Shown: positions 1-13,000, counted from the stretch's first letter. The stretch is DNA of 64,000 bases from Symbiodinium kawagutii (GCA_009767595.1 VSDK01015717.1:636919-700918), one strand, 5' to 3'. The notes: generated by a model from the letters alone, not told the origin. Translations and numbers: made by a program.

Positions 1-51
<51 letters not shown>
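1..51 (+). repeat. CAT microsatellite at window edge
   Basis: Pure (CAT)17. Confidence 0.98.
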
Positions 52-53
<2 letters not shown>

Positions 54-586
54 GATTATCCTACCAGACCTGACCACCATTATCAATTGTCTCAGCATTC
101 ATGCGTAATCATGGCACTGTCCAATAGAACCATGAGAATCACCAACTGCCGACTGTTGGTGAGGGTGCATGGGTGATGCCGCAGGGAAAGGGAAGCAACA
201 AGTGCCAGGGGTTCTTATTGATGTACAGTCACAGGCATCGAAAATTATGGTCAAGAATAAGCCACAATTCACTCTAGAAACCCTCTAAACCACCCCCATT
301 CTGGTTTCAACAACCATCTATTCACCATTAAAGAACTACCATCAACCATCAATTGATCACTACTTACCCCACAGTCAAACCATATTTCTACCCTCATGGT
401 AACCCAGGATTAATAACCCCTGGTTTTTTAATAGGGGGTATTCCCTAAAAGCCAACTGGTTTCCCATCAAAATAGCAACCCCCCCAGTTAATCAACCAGG
501 GGTTAAGCTTCATCCTGGGTAGGCATTATAACCCAACCCATGTAGACCCTCCAACCCACCACGAACCATCACGGCCACCGTGGCAC

Positions 587-671
587 CTTGGTGCCGCGCG
601 CCGCCAATGAGAAACATGGCTCCGCGGAAGTTCACCAGCGCCGTGTGCGCGTAGATGGCACCGAACTGGGC
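587..671 (-). CDS. Exon with kelch-like motif
   Basis: Acceptor GGCGCAG|G and donor CAAG|GTGCC, high third-position GC. AQFGAIYAHTALVNFRGAMF then LIGGARHQ follows a kelch-repeat blade pattern (H.A......(M/L)(F/Y)(L/V)(I/F)GG). Kelch proteins form beta-propellers for protein binding. It follows 1500-1603 in phase. It is probably a gene downstream of the A2M-like gene on the same strand, continuing beyond the left edge. Confidence 0.5.
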
Positions 672-1499
672 CTGCGCCGCGGTGACCCAGGGGAGATGGT
701 GCCGGTGCCGTGCTGGTGCCGTGCTGGTGCGGTTCAGGGGGCCGTTAAGGTGCCTTGAAGATGGCCGTGCCCATGGTGCCTTAAAGGTGCTGGAAGGGTG
801 CCGCACACTGGTGCAGTGGGACCTGGAGAGTGAGAAAATGGATATGGTTGGTGGTAACAGAATCTAAAGCAGTTGGTTGATTACACAGCCTGGAAACACA
901 CATGCTGTGCAAACCAACGACTTCTTTCGTGTCACAATGCGTTGTTCACCATCTTGTTTAGCACTGCGATTGTTTAGCAGCAATAGGCTTGTGGCGTCAG
1001 CAACCTTATCAGCTATAATCATGTATTCATTGTTGTCCTGTTCATCTGCAGCTTGATTGTCATGATTGGCTCTTGCAACACTAGTAGTGGTACTTTCAGC
1101 AGCCAGCAATGATAATGAATGTAATGAACATAGCATGTTTGATTATGAACAAAACATAGCCGTTCATGCTGATTCTGATAGCATGTTGATTTGAGCTGGA
1201 AATTCAAATCCACCCTTTTTATTAGTGAACTAGCTACAAATGGTGGATGCTCCACTAGCTTAGTTTACCAGAGTGCCTTTTCGGACATATTCAGCTTTGA
1301 ATAGAACTGGTTCGTGGTTTCAAAAACTCTGAAAAATATATTTGTCAACCACCTGTTTGTATATTTGCATCCATTTGTTAGTATATAATTACATGTGGGA
1401 AAATAAGCAATGTCAATCAACCCACCAACCAGAAAACAGGGGATGAACTACCAATCTTGGGGGTCCAACTAACCTAACGTATAACTGCTGAGGGCCCAC

Positions 1500-1603
1500 C
1501 TTGCAGCACCCGGGTCCAAGCAACTGCAACGACGCAGCCACGTCATCCTCACCTCCTCGTTCTGCGCCACCCATGTGTATGGACTGGGGCTCGCAGTCGT
1601 GGC
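1500..1603 (-). CDS. Exon of unknown protein, phase-compatible with the kelch exon
   Basis: Acceptor TTCAGCCAG|G and donor TGCAAG|GTGGGC, 104 bp. In the frame that joins 587-671 it reads HDCEPQSIHMGGAERGGEDD then VAASLQLLGPGCCK. Another frame (SPSPYTWVAQNEEVRMTWLR) is also open. Function unknown. Confidence 0.4.
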
Positions 1604-2307
1604 CTGGCTGAATCAAAACAGCACGCTATATGAGAACTTTGGACCAACAAAAATTTATTGGACAAACAAAAACGAAAATCGTCAGTTCTGATTTTGGTCT
1701 AAATTTACTAGATAAAAAATTGATTGATTGGTTGGAAACACCCTCCTGGTAGCTCCTCTGCGGACGACCCTTGGTGTGAAACCGATTCCCGGTAGCTCCT
1801 TAGCATTGTTTCTTTGAATAGCAACCAGGGTCGCCATTGATTCTTTGAGTTGACTAAAAATTGATTGGTCTTGAGGGTCTGAGTTTACCGCTTCAGAAAC
1901 AAACCCGTTGTGGGCGTTGAAACTTGATTTTTCTTTTGAGGAGTTTGTCAAAAACAATTGGTTTGATTTTGAACTGAAACGGGTTCACGAAAATGATCAA
2001 AAAACCATCCAGCCGGTCAAAACCATCATGACAATGCGAATCCTTGGAAACTGATCAACAACTTACTGAGCTGAAAGCAGCTGTCATCCTAGAAGCAGTG
2101 GGAACCAGCCACTGGCCAAGGCTCAATTGAACTCAGCTGGGCGGCGATTGCCGAAGAAACTGTGCCCGTGGATCAGAAACATCTTATGGTTGTCAGTGTT
2201 CTCCTTGTGCTATGGTTGGTATGATTGGAACATCTGTATACCTAATTATAAAGGTTGGTTAACCAGCTATACCAATTAACTTGGTATGATGAGTGGAATG
2301 TCTTCAT

Positions 2308-2416
2308 ATGGTGTTTTCAGCTGGGGCCATCCCCAGTTATCATCCTTTGTAGTATATGATGATTTGAGTATTAAAACATACGTTTTTTGGGGTGCCTATT
2401 TTGAGAAACTCCCATA
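2308..2416 (+). repeat. Family A inverted-repeat element
   Basis: Degenerate copy; the right end GTGCCTATTTTGAGAAACTC is well kept. Confidence 0.6.
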
Positions 2417-2524
2417 TGCCTATAACCCAGCGGCATCTTATCATATCTAATCGCATCCTTCCCGTACTCAAGCACACCATAAGTGATGATTTCCCACAAA
2501 TCTTCATGATAAGGACGTTCATCT

Positions 2525-3236
2525 AACTGTGCTCAAAGACCTCCTCTATATCATCTGCATCACCGGCAGCCTCCATTTCCAAATCATCAGCAGCACGATC
2601 CACAAGCTGTCTCTCTCCAACCCATGGGAACGCCTCCTGATACCTATCCAGCACCACAGCACTATGAAGGGCGCAAATGAGAGATGATGCATCCATCTGG
2701 CAGTCATCTTCGGAATCCCGACGTCATGCAACCCGATCCTCATCCGACCATGTCGCGATAGCGGCTTCAAAAACCCAACGAAAGCTTCCATCAGGGATGT
2801 TGACCTCATCACCCGAACAATGCTGCTGCAAAGCATGGCAACTGGTCACCTCCAAGACTCTTCCATGTTTGACCTCATCACCAGAACCAATGCCCAAACC
2901 GGCCTCCACCACGAATCACCAACTGGCATCAACCCATTGGCCCCCCTGGTGACTCTGGCTTCCATGAGGCACCTCTGTCTGAGTCACTGATTCTCCATCA
3001 ACACCGACGCAGCTGCCAGCGATGACCAGGGCCACGCACCACACAGCATCTGTGCGATCAATCTGGGCCGGCATCCACCGCATCGTCGGGCTATCCAAGT
3101 TGGCCAAAAACGTGGTAGCTCTCATCCCTTTCGATGTACTTGTCAACCAGTGCTGCAAGGCACACTGGCTTCTGAAACGGGCATCGCAGCAGCTTCTATG
3201 TAGAGCTGGAGTCTTCAAACATGGCTCACTCACCAC
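2525..3236 (-). pseudogene. Decayed reading frame of unknown mobile or host origin
   Basis: A single minus frame spans the interval with TGA at about 2916 and 2724 and a true-looking end after DADDIEEVFEHS near 2525. Protein-like stretches include FRSQCALQHWLTSTSKGMRA, RWVFEAAIATWSDEDRVA and SSLICALHSAVVLDRYQEAF. I do not recognise the family; a DDE-type transposase is possible but no catalytic triad is evident. Confidence 0.45.
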
Positions 3237-3334
3237 AACTGGCAGTCAGCAATGCATTGAAAGCAATGCAACACTGATTTGGCTACAAACATACTTTCAT
3301 CTAACTCACCGAAATAACAATTAACAGCTCAAAC

Positions 3335-3370
3335 TCCATCACCATCATCATCACCATCATAATCATCATC
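3335..3370 (+). repeat. Short imperfect CAT microsatellite
   Basis: CATCACCATCATCATCACCA continuing imperfectly. Confidence 0.85.
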
Positions 3371-4477
3371 GTACTGTTGCTTGTATCACCAGCATTGTTC
3401 ACTATATAGATATCACAAAATATCAACCATCATTACGCAACCATCACCATCAACTCGCGCTGTCCCCACAAGAAATTTCTCCAACTTCTTAATGAGTGCC
3501 ATTGGGCCCTCAAAAACATCAGTTTTACCAAGTAGAAACCATATTAGGTTCAAAGAGGTTGTTTACAACCTATTGGACCCCAAGACCTATACAGGTTACA
3601 ACCTATGAAGGTGCTCAAACCCTACCGTTTTTCGGTGCCCAAACAAGGGCCAGCAGTGTCTGTGTGGCCTTGAAGAGGAGTCCAAGGATGACCGCGACCA
3701 ACGCCATGGCTGTGCGGACATGCTGCAAGGGGTCTGCCACAAGGTGCTGTCAGGGCTGCAACTATGGTGAAGGTCTTGGGCGCGATTGAAGGACAGCCAC
3801 AAAGGTGCTTGAAGAAACATGGGTGAATCGAAGTACCACTGGTGTGCCACAGGTTAGGCAGGGTTTCTAATGGAATCCCTTGTTTAAAGGATTTTTGTGT
3901 TTTCTGACCTGCGAATGTGTCCAAAAATTCGAACATAACTTGTTAATTAAGTCTCATCAATGAATCGACATGTTTGAACTTGAGTTGCAGCTCACATCTT
4001 TTTAGCAGCTTGCTATGGTTCATCTCTTGCAGCTTGCTATGAATACCCCCCCTGCCCAAGGCGAACCCACGCTGCGACGCAACGAGTACCTGGATGAGCA
4101 TGCCTACCTAGTAGCTAGTGACCGTTCATGCTGACAGGTGTTCTAACCAAGCTAAGAAAGGGTTGATCACCGTCTTTGTTGCAACCTTGTATCAGCTAAT
4201 TAATGAAACCTTGTATCATTAGGTTGATCATCATCCTTGCATCTTTCATCATCAGCTAACTAATGAACTAATGAAACTCAACTAATGCAAGAAATCTTGC
4301 GACCTCAACTAACGAAACCACGCGCAATTTCAGCCGATGGTGGTTGGTAAGTCGAAATTATAATGCTTCATTGAGACAACGCGCCCTAAAGGCAGTTAGT
4401 CCCAAGTTAACATCAAACCTCTAGGATCATGATGTGTGACTATCCCCTCGTATCATCATCTAGTTTTCGACGTATAT

Positions 4478-4530
4478 AAATTTATATATATATATATGTA
4501 CATATATGTATATATATATATATATAAATA
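4478..4530 (+). repeat. AT-rich TATA/TATG microsatellite
   Basis: Alternating TA with interspersed G or C. Confidence 0.85.
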
Positions 4531-4729
4531 TGTATATCTAGAAACAATCTTTTTATTCAAATAAGCAAATCAATAGATATTTAAATATTTCAAAAACAAA
4601 AAAATACGAACATAAAAAATATTTAAAGAAACATGTAAACCAACAGGTTTTACAATGTACCAACAACATATCAACAGTCAATCGTTCCTGGTCACTATCA
4701 GCCATTCTCCACAATAAATCGTCATGCAT

Positions 4730-5260
4730 TTGTTTGTTTTTTTTGGGGGTTGAGTTTATTTGTGAATTGATCTTACTGTCAGGTGATTTCTATTGCGAGT
4801 TGATTTTGTTTTGGTGAACTGATTGTTATTGACAGTTGTTTTATTTGATTGTGTGAATTGTTTTCTATTGTGAATTGATTCTATTGTGAAAAGATTTTCC
4901 TTGTGATTTGAATTTGTTGTGAGTTGATTTTTGTTGTGAGTTGATTTTTATGGCGGTTTGGTTTTTGTTGTGAGTTTGTGTTTTGTCAGCTGACGTTTGT
5001 TGTGAATTGTTTTTTTTGTTGACTGTTGTTCTGAATTGATTTTATTGTGTGTTGGTTTTGTTGGGAGATTATTTCAGTTGGAGTTCATTGTTTATTGTGA
5101 ATTCTTTTGTTTGTGAGTTGTTCTTTTTTATCAGTCGATCTTTTTTGTGAAGTGATTTTTGTGATGTGTTACATGTTTGTCACTTGATTTCTATTGTCAG
5201 TGGATTCTATTGTAAATTTATGCTTATTGTTTTTTGTGACTTGATCTTTGGCGAGCTGAT
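4730..5260 (+). repeat. Degenerate T-rich minisatellite-like tract
   Basis: Over 500 bp of variants of TTGTGAATTGATTTTTGTTG with irregular spacing. No coding potential. Confidence 0.6.
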
Positions 5261-5783
5261 TTTATCAAAATCGACGTGATCGATGAGCACAAGAGAATCG
5301 AGGCAGGAACCCTGATGATCCTGTCTATTTGTTCTACCTGACCTTGGGACACTCCAGTCGATTAGAGATACCAATTCCGACTGGATGCTCTAAAAAAGTA
5401 AAAAATACTAGTGCAAGGAACAGACGTTCGAACAGAAGTGACCGATCAGGATTGTGAGAATGGAATCCTTTCACATGGAAGACGCAGTTCCAACAACAGT
5501 GCGCATTCTTGATTTGAGAATTTGAGATGCACCAAAGCCATGGGCTCACGTGAGGCAGCAGAAGCATGTTGCAAGTTTGCTGACTCTCACCCTGATTTGT
5601 GTTTGTGGTATGAGTTTCGTGAGACTGGTTCGAGATTCTTCTTGCAAATTCCCAACAATCCAAGCGCGCTGAAAACTTGTTGTCTTCATGTATGATTACA
5701 GTTGGCAGAAGCAGCGCGCCGAGTTCGACATTGTCGAGGAAGGTGATGTTCCATTGCTGATGCCCCTTCCACAAATGAGGAAC

Positions 5784-5950
5784 CTCGGCTGGCGGAGCTG
5801 CATCCTCTTCTTGATGCCAGCTTGCCGCCTTTTCTCCTCCTTGTTGCGCTGGCGTTTGCTCTTGTAGCCCCGCGCCGCCTTCAGGTTGTAGCTCTGGGCC
5901 GGCTCTGGGCTGCGGGTTTCGCTGCTGCTGGCGTGTACCGTGTCGTGGTG
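5784..5950 (-). CDS. Lysine/arginine-rich exon, second gene region
   Basis: A minus frame with high third-position GC reads SPEPAQSYNLKAARGYKSKR then QRNKEEKRRQAGIKKRMQLR and ends at CCGAG|GTTCC. The basic run resembles a nuclear-localisation or nucleic-acid-binding tail. A Met near 5950 could be a start, but the 5' boundary is not fixed. I do not recognise the protein, and its link to the neighbouring exons is only by strand and proximity. Confidence 0.45.
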
Positions 5951-6244
5951 CATCGCCCCGCCATGGCTGGGAGGACGCGCGCGACATGTCAATTAAGGTG
6001 GGCTGTTCCTGCTGCTTAATTGTTGCGCCCCTTTGTTTTTCATGTGTTTGTTTTTTGCAACACTGTTTTACGTCTATGTCTGTGTCTGCTGTGTTCTTGT
6101 ATGGTTTCTCTGGTTGCCGCGCGCCGCTTTATGAGCCAAAAGCCGCCAACGACGATAACCGCTGGCAACTCCAACCGGCACAAGCCTGGACTTCAGATTG
6201 AACTTTGACCAGATAAGGCTTTTCTCACATGTCCATGCATTGGC

Positions 6245-6487
6245 ATGTTTGAAGACAGCCGTGAGTACACATCTCATTCTCGATTGACAAGATCTTGCGT
6301 GGCACATGAGTGGTGTGAAATTCCATCACCACACTGTGAAGATTTTCTTCTTCCCTATGAGTATAGTCAGATTGCAGTACAGCAGAACATGGATGAACGT
6401 ACGCCGGCATCCGCTGACTACTGGCAAGTCGACCCATTGAGAAAAGAACTTGCGAGATTTCACAGAGACACCGGGAGGATAACATGA
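6245..6487 (+). CDS. Small plus-strand coding-like frame, unknown
   Basis: Reads CEIPSPHCEDFLLPYEYSQI and DERTPASADYWQVDPLRKEL in one frame of about 80 codons. No domain recognised. The minus strand is open as well. Possibly a remnant between the basic exon and the TRAF-type exon. Confidence 0.2.
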   Translation: MFEDSREYTSHSRLTRSCVAHEWCEIPSPHCEDFLLPYEYSQIAVQQNMDERTPASADYWQVDPLRKELARFHRDTGRIT

Positions 6488-7124
6488 CATGAGTCCAGCC
6501 AAACCACCGATTCCAAAGGAACAGTTGGAACGACTTCTCCTGCATGCATTCCCCTGAGAAGATGATGAAAAGTTGTCAGCGGCAACGTCTTAGACATCTA
6601 CCTGTAACTCTTGGGTGGCAAGATTTTGTTGCGAATCTTCTGTTCTGGACAAACGTGACCGCCTTGATGGGGTGTCAAGCCAGTGTGCAACATGACCAAT
6701 CTCAAAGCCATTGCTTTGCCAAGAATGTAAAAAAGTGTGATGATGCAAAACGGTAATGGTAATAAAAAACGAGACCTGACGGTATGATTGTCGAGTTTTC
6801 AGCTAACCTGTTCCATAGACGTCTCAGCGTTTCAGTCCGATGAGCATGCTGCATATCGAAGGCGGATATTGAAATGCCTTTGCTGAACGGTCAAATCTAC
6901 CGCCCGCACAAACGGCGACCAATTGCACTAAAAAACCCGGTCTTTCGTCACAGAGCTTCAATAATAGCAACAGATCTTCATTAAACCAGGTGCCCCACCT
7001 CGAGTGGCGGGCGGGGGGGCACCATGTGCCGCGGCTTCGGCTTCGAACTGCCCTCTTGGAGCCTGGCGATTGTTTGAATGGCTGGGCGGTTGTAAGGCTA
7101 AGCCCCGCAGACCCAGCACAGCGC

Positions 7125-7217
7125 CTCCGCCAGCACCGGGCCGCCACGACGAAATGGCCCGGCAACTCGCGGGGCGGCCCTGCCCAACCGCATCCGTACG
7201 GGCAGCGCACATCTCTC
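7125..7217 (-). CDS. Exon with TRAF-type zinc finger, second gene
   Basis: Acceptor TTCTCCTGGCAAG|G and donor GGAG|GC bound 30 codons reading RDVRCPYGCGWAGPPRELPG then HFVVAARCWR. The spacing C-x3-C-x11-H-x6-C fits a TRAF-type zinc finger, a module of signalling and ubiquitin-ligase proteins. It lies on the minus strand, 3' of the A2M-like stop codon, so it belongs to a different gene. An overlapping frame (GQFEAEAAAHGAPPPATRGG) is also open just downstream. Confidence 0.5.
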
Positions 7218-8405
7218 CTTGCCAGGAGAACTAATTGCTTCTCAAAAATGGATAGGCTGGTAATGGCCAGTAGAAGTGCAAAATAGTTGTTCGCCCTATG
7301 GCACAGCCAGCCACGGGGAACACAGCGCAAAAGTGCAACTGCGGCGCTCTCTTTTCACGCAGTTTTAGCCTAAAAAAGCCGGGTCTAGTCAGGATGGGTT
7401 TAGTCAGGTAAGGATTTCAATTAAAATAAAAACAAGAAAAAGAGAACACATGAGAAAAACATAAGGAAAAAATGAGAACAAATGAGTCAAATGAAGAAAA
7501 CATGCATTTTTGAATCATTTTTGGAAGACCATAGTGTTAAAAGATGAAGCATGTATTCATACGTTTTGAGCGTTCTGGTTTTTTCATCACTTAGTATGTA
7601 CATGGTTGGTTGTGAATTCATTTATTTCTAAGTATCCCCAACATGGATGGAAACTTTGATTCAAAGTCATAGGGGTTGTGGCCAGCAGCGTGTGCTGGGA
7701 TAATTTTGTTGTCACTTGAGCAAGAAGTAGGTTTGAAATGAACAATGACTATGCTGGGTTAAACATCTAGTGGATAACCACATTTTTTTCAGAATGGTGT
7801 TCATTGACAACAGTGTTAGTTTAACACAGTGTACAAATAGATTTGTTTTTGATTGTTGAATCACAAGTCATGTTAGTTGAACCGTTGGTTTATGCACACT
7901 TTGACAGGCTTGTTAATCACCGTGAGAGCACCACCAGCAACACTAACAGCAACAACGCCAACAATAATGATAGCAAGCACGGCAACAATATCCTCATGAG
8001 TGTCCAGCATTATTCATCGTGGGCAATCAAATAGTACTAACCATGGTTAACCAATGATTGAATCATCAATAGTTGATGATGGTTAACCAAGAATGTCAAA
8101 TAGTTGATGATGGTTAACAAATCATCCTCATAGTCTCCTACTATTCATCATTGACCAGACCATCATCAAACAGTCATTAAGCATCATGAATCAAGTACAC
8201 CATTCAAAGCCATCATTGACCGTCGTGAACCATCACTCCAGCATCATTATGACTAACCATGAAATATTGAAAGGTTCTTGCCACCTTTGAACCACCATTT
8301 AGCCATTGACTTGATCCATCAATCAACCGTCAATTAACCACACGTTAACCATCATTTTAACCATCAGCTCAACCATTAATCAACGTCATTAAACCGGTAT
8401 CTTTG

Positions 8406-8489
8406 CTGGTTGGTGCTTCAACCCTTTTGAAACACATCACCCCAAAGATTGGGGAAAACAGAAAATGTCTAAAACCACCAACAAGTTTG
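8406..8489. repeat. Family B inverted-repeat element
   Basis: GGTTGGTGCTTCAACCC at the left, CTAAAACCACCAACAA at the right. Confidence 0.55.
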
Positions 8490-9089
8490 CCACTATGACT
8501 TGTATCCCCTATGATTAACCACTACAATCCCCTAGTCTGCCACCAAGCTCTCCTTTTAATCGACCAAAATCACAAGTCAAGCATCGCCTTCGGCGACGCT
8601 TAACATCCACGTGCGGCGGGCAAATGCCACGCAGATGATACCGCGGAGTGGCGCGGAAATGATGGAAGCGCCATGTACATAAGATTGATCTAATGGACGT
8701 ACCAACTAATGATAGTTCGTTGATCATAAATGTAAAAGGTGTTCAGGAAAATTGATTTGGTTGCAGGAAAATGTGTGCTGGTTTCCTGGAATTTTACTGA
8801 TTCATTGCCAGGAAAACTGTTTATCTAACATAATTCATGATGTTTTCCTGGCATTTTTCCTGTAAACTGGTTGAATATAAACATACCACAGAATACCTCC
8901 CAGTGAGTGAACTTAGTGTATAGATTGGGTAACTAGCATTAGCTATTGTGCACTGGCATATCACATGATTATTTTAAAGCCGGGAGTATCAAATATTGGT
9001 ATTGATGACTCCTACAGTGATGGTGGTATACCATCTGGTAGCCTAACCACGACGATCAAACAGGCATTTATGGCTCTTTATCTCTTTAC

Positions 9090-9200
9090 ATGGTGATTCC
9101 TCAAAACAGGGGGAACCCCCACTTATCATCCGTTGTTCGCCATTTATAATATTCAACCAGCCGCCGTAACTTGGGGGTTCCCTATTTTTAAGAAATCTCT
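9090..9200 (+). repeat. Family A inverted-repeat element
   Basis: Ends TGGTGATTCCTCAAAACAGG and TTCCCTATTTTTAAGAAATC around a CCATTTATAATATTCAACCA core. Confidence 0.7.
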
Positions 9201-9307
9201 ATTCATTGCTCTTACATAATTGCTCTTGCATAATCTTATTGTTATGGCTAGATTGCCATATACCATATGTGAGAACATATGTAGTATGTAAGAGCCATAT
9301 ACAATAT

Positions 9308-9407
9308 CAGGTTGGTGGTTTCAACACCCAAAAACATATTGGGCAACAAACATTTTCTTAATTCTTCCTAGGGAAGTCAACCAACAATGTTTTAAACCAC
9401 CAACAAA
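9308..9407. repeat. Family B inverted-repeat element
   Basis: AGGTTGGTGGTTTCAACACC at the left, TTTTAAACCACCAACAA at the right, with the GTCAACCAAC internal motif. Confidence 0.7.
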
Positions 9408-9426
9408 TTATGGTATATGGTATTTG

Positions 9427-9530
9427 ATGGTTTCTTCAAATTGGGAGCTCCCAAAAATGGTTGGTCTATTCCTAAAAATGGTAAATACAGTATGATTTGG
9501 GGGGTCCCCTCTTTTGAGAAACCACCATTT
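9427..9530 (-). repeat. Family A inverted-repeat element
   Basis: Reverse orientation of the core (ATGGTTGGT... ATGATTTGGG). It directly follows a family B copy at 9308-9407. Confidence 0.75.
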
Positions 9531-9820
9531 ATTGCTCTTACATCGTGTGTTCATTGTCTGGGTAAACTTTGGTCGATGGTCAAAGCCCTGTATCCCCAGT
9601 GGATACAGTGCACTATCTTTAACGCGAAAGTGCTCAACGAAAAGATCAACAAACATGGTCATTAATAACATGCTATACTTTTACTTAACTTATCAACTTG
9701 ATCATAAAGTTGCTTAAAACTAATTGACAACAATTAACCAGTAACCACCAACCGGTTGTTGATTCTCCAGTAAACCACGGGTTGCAATTAATCACTTAAT
9801 ACTATGGTGGTCAATGGAAA

Positions 9821-9922
9821 TTGTGGTTTCTTAAAATAGGGAAGCCAAAAAATCATCCAATCTAAGCCATTGACAACATTCAACCATCCAACATTTGGGG
9901 GTTCCCTATGACTTGAAAAAAC
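9821..9922 (+). repeat. Family A inverted-repeat element
   Basis: Left end TGTGGTTTCTTAAAATAGGG, core AATCATCCAATCTAAGCCAT, right end GGGGGTTCCCTATGACTTGA. Confidence 0.7.
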
Positions 9923-10009
9923 TCGCTCCACAGATATCACACGTAGTGTCCCACTCCAAGTAGCGACGCTGCGCTGGTGAGCTACGCAGGACCCTTGGGA
10001 GATCCAGGA

Positions 10010-10043
10010 TCAGCCGCCGGCTTCATGGAGGCTGGCTGGCTGC
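10010..10043 (-). CDS. A2M-like gene, last exon e24 with stop codon
   Basis: Acceptor GAAAG|G; the first base completes a leucine with e23, then QPASLHEAGG and TGA at 10010-10012. It would give a short cytosolic tail. An overlapping plus-strand frame (DPWEIQDQPPASWRLAG) is open, so this assignment is moderate. Confidence 0.5.
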
Positions 10044-13000
10044 CTTTCCATAGCTGAAGCCGTCGATGAGGCAAGCATGCGAGTTCATGTGCCATTTCCG
10101 GGGATGTCTTTGAAAAGCATAAGATAAGATAGGATTGGATTGTTATGGCATAAAATGTAACCTTTTTGATATAGCTGTTGCTTGCGAGCAAACAAATCTC
10201 GAAACAAAGGTGGCTTCACAACAATTCTATTCTACTTGGACGGATTGCTCTAATTAAAGGACACTCTATAAGCCGTTGTCAACGGACTTGATCTTAGAAA
10301 TGACTAGCCCAGCTCCAATCATGATCCCCGAAAATGAAGTCAACTCATCATGAATAGCCAGCTAAGGATAATTAAGTGATTCGCAATCCCAAACTCCCAG
10401 ACTTCTCACAAGGTTTTTCTTTACTTGGCAAGAGGTAGTATTGCCATACCTATCACGTCTTGAACAGCCTCAGAGCCAGTCAAATCACAAAGTGGTACAT
10501 TTACCCCACCCGAAGCAGCTCGACTTCTGGTACCGCAATTCCTACAATAAACAATTTAACAATCTCCAATCAAACAGTCACTAAACCCGAAAAAGTGAAA
10601 CCAATTATACAGGTAAACGGTGAACTGACAACTGGATAGCAGTTGCTGGTTGATGGTGTGGCTTGTTGAAAATGGTTTACAAACCAACACATCTCAAGTG
10701 TTTTAGCTTACTGCTGGTCTTTATCCCCGTTGCTATTCACATTGACGTATCATATTGAATATGATATAACCACTTTTACCACCAGGAGCCATCATAAACT
10801 GTTGATTGACCGTCAGCAAAATAGGATACATTCTCAACCACAAAACTCCCCACCATTAACCATGATTCGTAATTAGGTAGAATGAATCAAACATCATGAG
10901 CCGATTGGGTGTTTCTCAAAATAGGGACCCCCAAATCATCCCAAATAGTTTGTTTTGGATGATCAATAGGTGAGCCCCTTTTTTTGGAATTGCCTAATCA
11001 ACTAGTGCATTCCGCCAGTGAAATCGTTTCAACATTTACCAACCAATCTCACCTGTGTGTGCACTGTAAGCACTGCTTAACTGCGCCAGCTCCAGCGAAG
11101 CAAGGACGGGTAAATTCGTAACATCTGTAAATGCTGGAGGGATACCTGAAGTGATCAGCAAGTGTGCGTGTTTAAGATTTGTTTCACTTTCTTCGCTTTC
11201 TTCCCATTCTGCACTTCCTTTGCTTTTGTCACTTTCTTCACTTTGTTTCACATTTTCGCATAGTACTTGATGCAATTCACAGCTTGCGACTTCAGAGTAT
11301 CAATCCTTTCACGTTGACCCTTGACCCTTGCACAGTCTGCGCCCTTCGACGCTGCATCCATGATGAAATCGCTGACGTCTGGCGTTCTCAAGACTGGTAG
11401 CTCAAAGTGATGGGGTTACCTTAAAGGTGGTAGTTCTAAGGTGGTTTTGAAGCGAGGTTCGTTCATAATAATAGGTTGGTTTACAACCCATCTAAGTAAA
11501 ACACATATAGAGAAGGAGGTTTATACCTAGTATACTTTGGTTCCAGGTGATACCTATTCATAAACCATCTAAGTGTAACAATTGCAGATTGTGAATCACC
11601 AGGTCAACTGCATCCCCATCTGGTGCACTTCAAGGGGGCAGTAGAAGATTCTAAGGTCATTGATCTGCAGTAAAAATGAGGAACAGCAGATGGCGACACC
11701 CCACTCTCTTGGTGGTCAATGGGTCATTCTGGAAAAACAACTTAGTTTGACTCCCCTGCTCTGTCCATGAACTCTCTGAGGCTATCACCATCTCGTTGCT
11801 ATAGGATATTTTCACTCTTATGGATCATATTTGGTAGATGTCGTTCGCTGTATACCCGTTCTACAAAGTTTCTGCAATAGATACGCAAATTAAATGTCAA
11901 TTAGATGTACAATAGATGTGAATAGACATACCCATTCATCGGTGGAAATCTTGTTGGCTGATCCTCGTGACATCCTTGGAAGTGCGGAAGGATTGCTGCT
12001 GACAGCGTTTCACCAAGTGCAGCAACAGGGCGATTTGAAAGAACAGGCTGCGCAAGCGGTGCTATACTAGGCGCCCTGGGCTGTACAATTTAGGACCAAG
12101 AAGGTTTGAACGTATGAGGAAAATGGTTGTTCGACATGGCAAACATATATTCTCTGTTCTACATCCAAAGATGGCTCTTATTTGTTCTACATCCAGACAT
12201 GGAAAACATAAATATGTCTCTCTGTCTACTTCCAGGATCCAAACATGTCAACCACATATCTTACCTATATAGATTCAGGGATTGTGACGGAATTCAGGAC
12301 CGGGAGATTGTCTATGGCTGGTGCTAGTGATTGCTTGGGCAACAATCATGATTCGCCATCTTTAGCCATCAGTGGCCGATATTAGCCGGCATGAACCATC
12401 TTTAATTAACCAGCATTAGCCATGATGAAACCTGTGCTTAACCAGCACTAAAGGTTTCTGAAACATCATTAACCCAATTTCTGAAACCATTTTCCTCTCT
12501 GGCCATCAATCGAAGGCGGCCAGTGGGCTCTACATTGCCTTAGCGGGGTGTCCATTGATGTGGGTCAAGTGCAATACGCAAATATTTTGTACTAAAGAAC
12601 GATTTAGTACACATATAAAGGGAGATAAACATGGTTAATAATGTAGCAAGCAACATTCTATGTGGAGGTTTCCGAAAATGGGGAACCCGAGAAAAATGGT
12701 TGGTTTAAAACCAGAAATCGTGAAACATCAAATGATTTGGAGGTACCCCTATTTTGAGAAACCACCATATAGTGCACAATGATATCTGCACTTTCAAAAA
12801 ACATAGATATTTATATTTATCTCATCGCAAAACCATACAAAATAACAAGTAGATAAACCAGTATTTGGTAGTCATTATCATGACTCATAATTTATTGTTT
12901 TGCTTGATCAATCACCACGATATTACGATAATATTTTTGAATGAAAATAACAATCTTATCTTCTTGACCTGTATCTGAAATGGCAAAAAATACTATGGGG

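Larger units (their letters stand above)
3240..5333. other. Non-coding stretch
   Basis: Between the decayed frame and the basic exon. Holds the repeats listed above and AT-rich filler; 3.6-3.8 kb has a GC-richer patch open on several frames that I cannot assign. Confidence 0.5.
7218..10009. other. Between the TRAF-type exon and the A2M-like stop codon
   Basis: Contains three family A and two family B elements and AACCATCA-like filler. It should hold the 3' end of the A2M-like transcript and, if the next gene is separate, its 5' end; neither is recognisable by eye. Confidence 0.5.
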
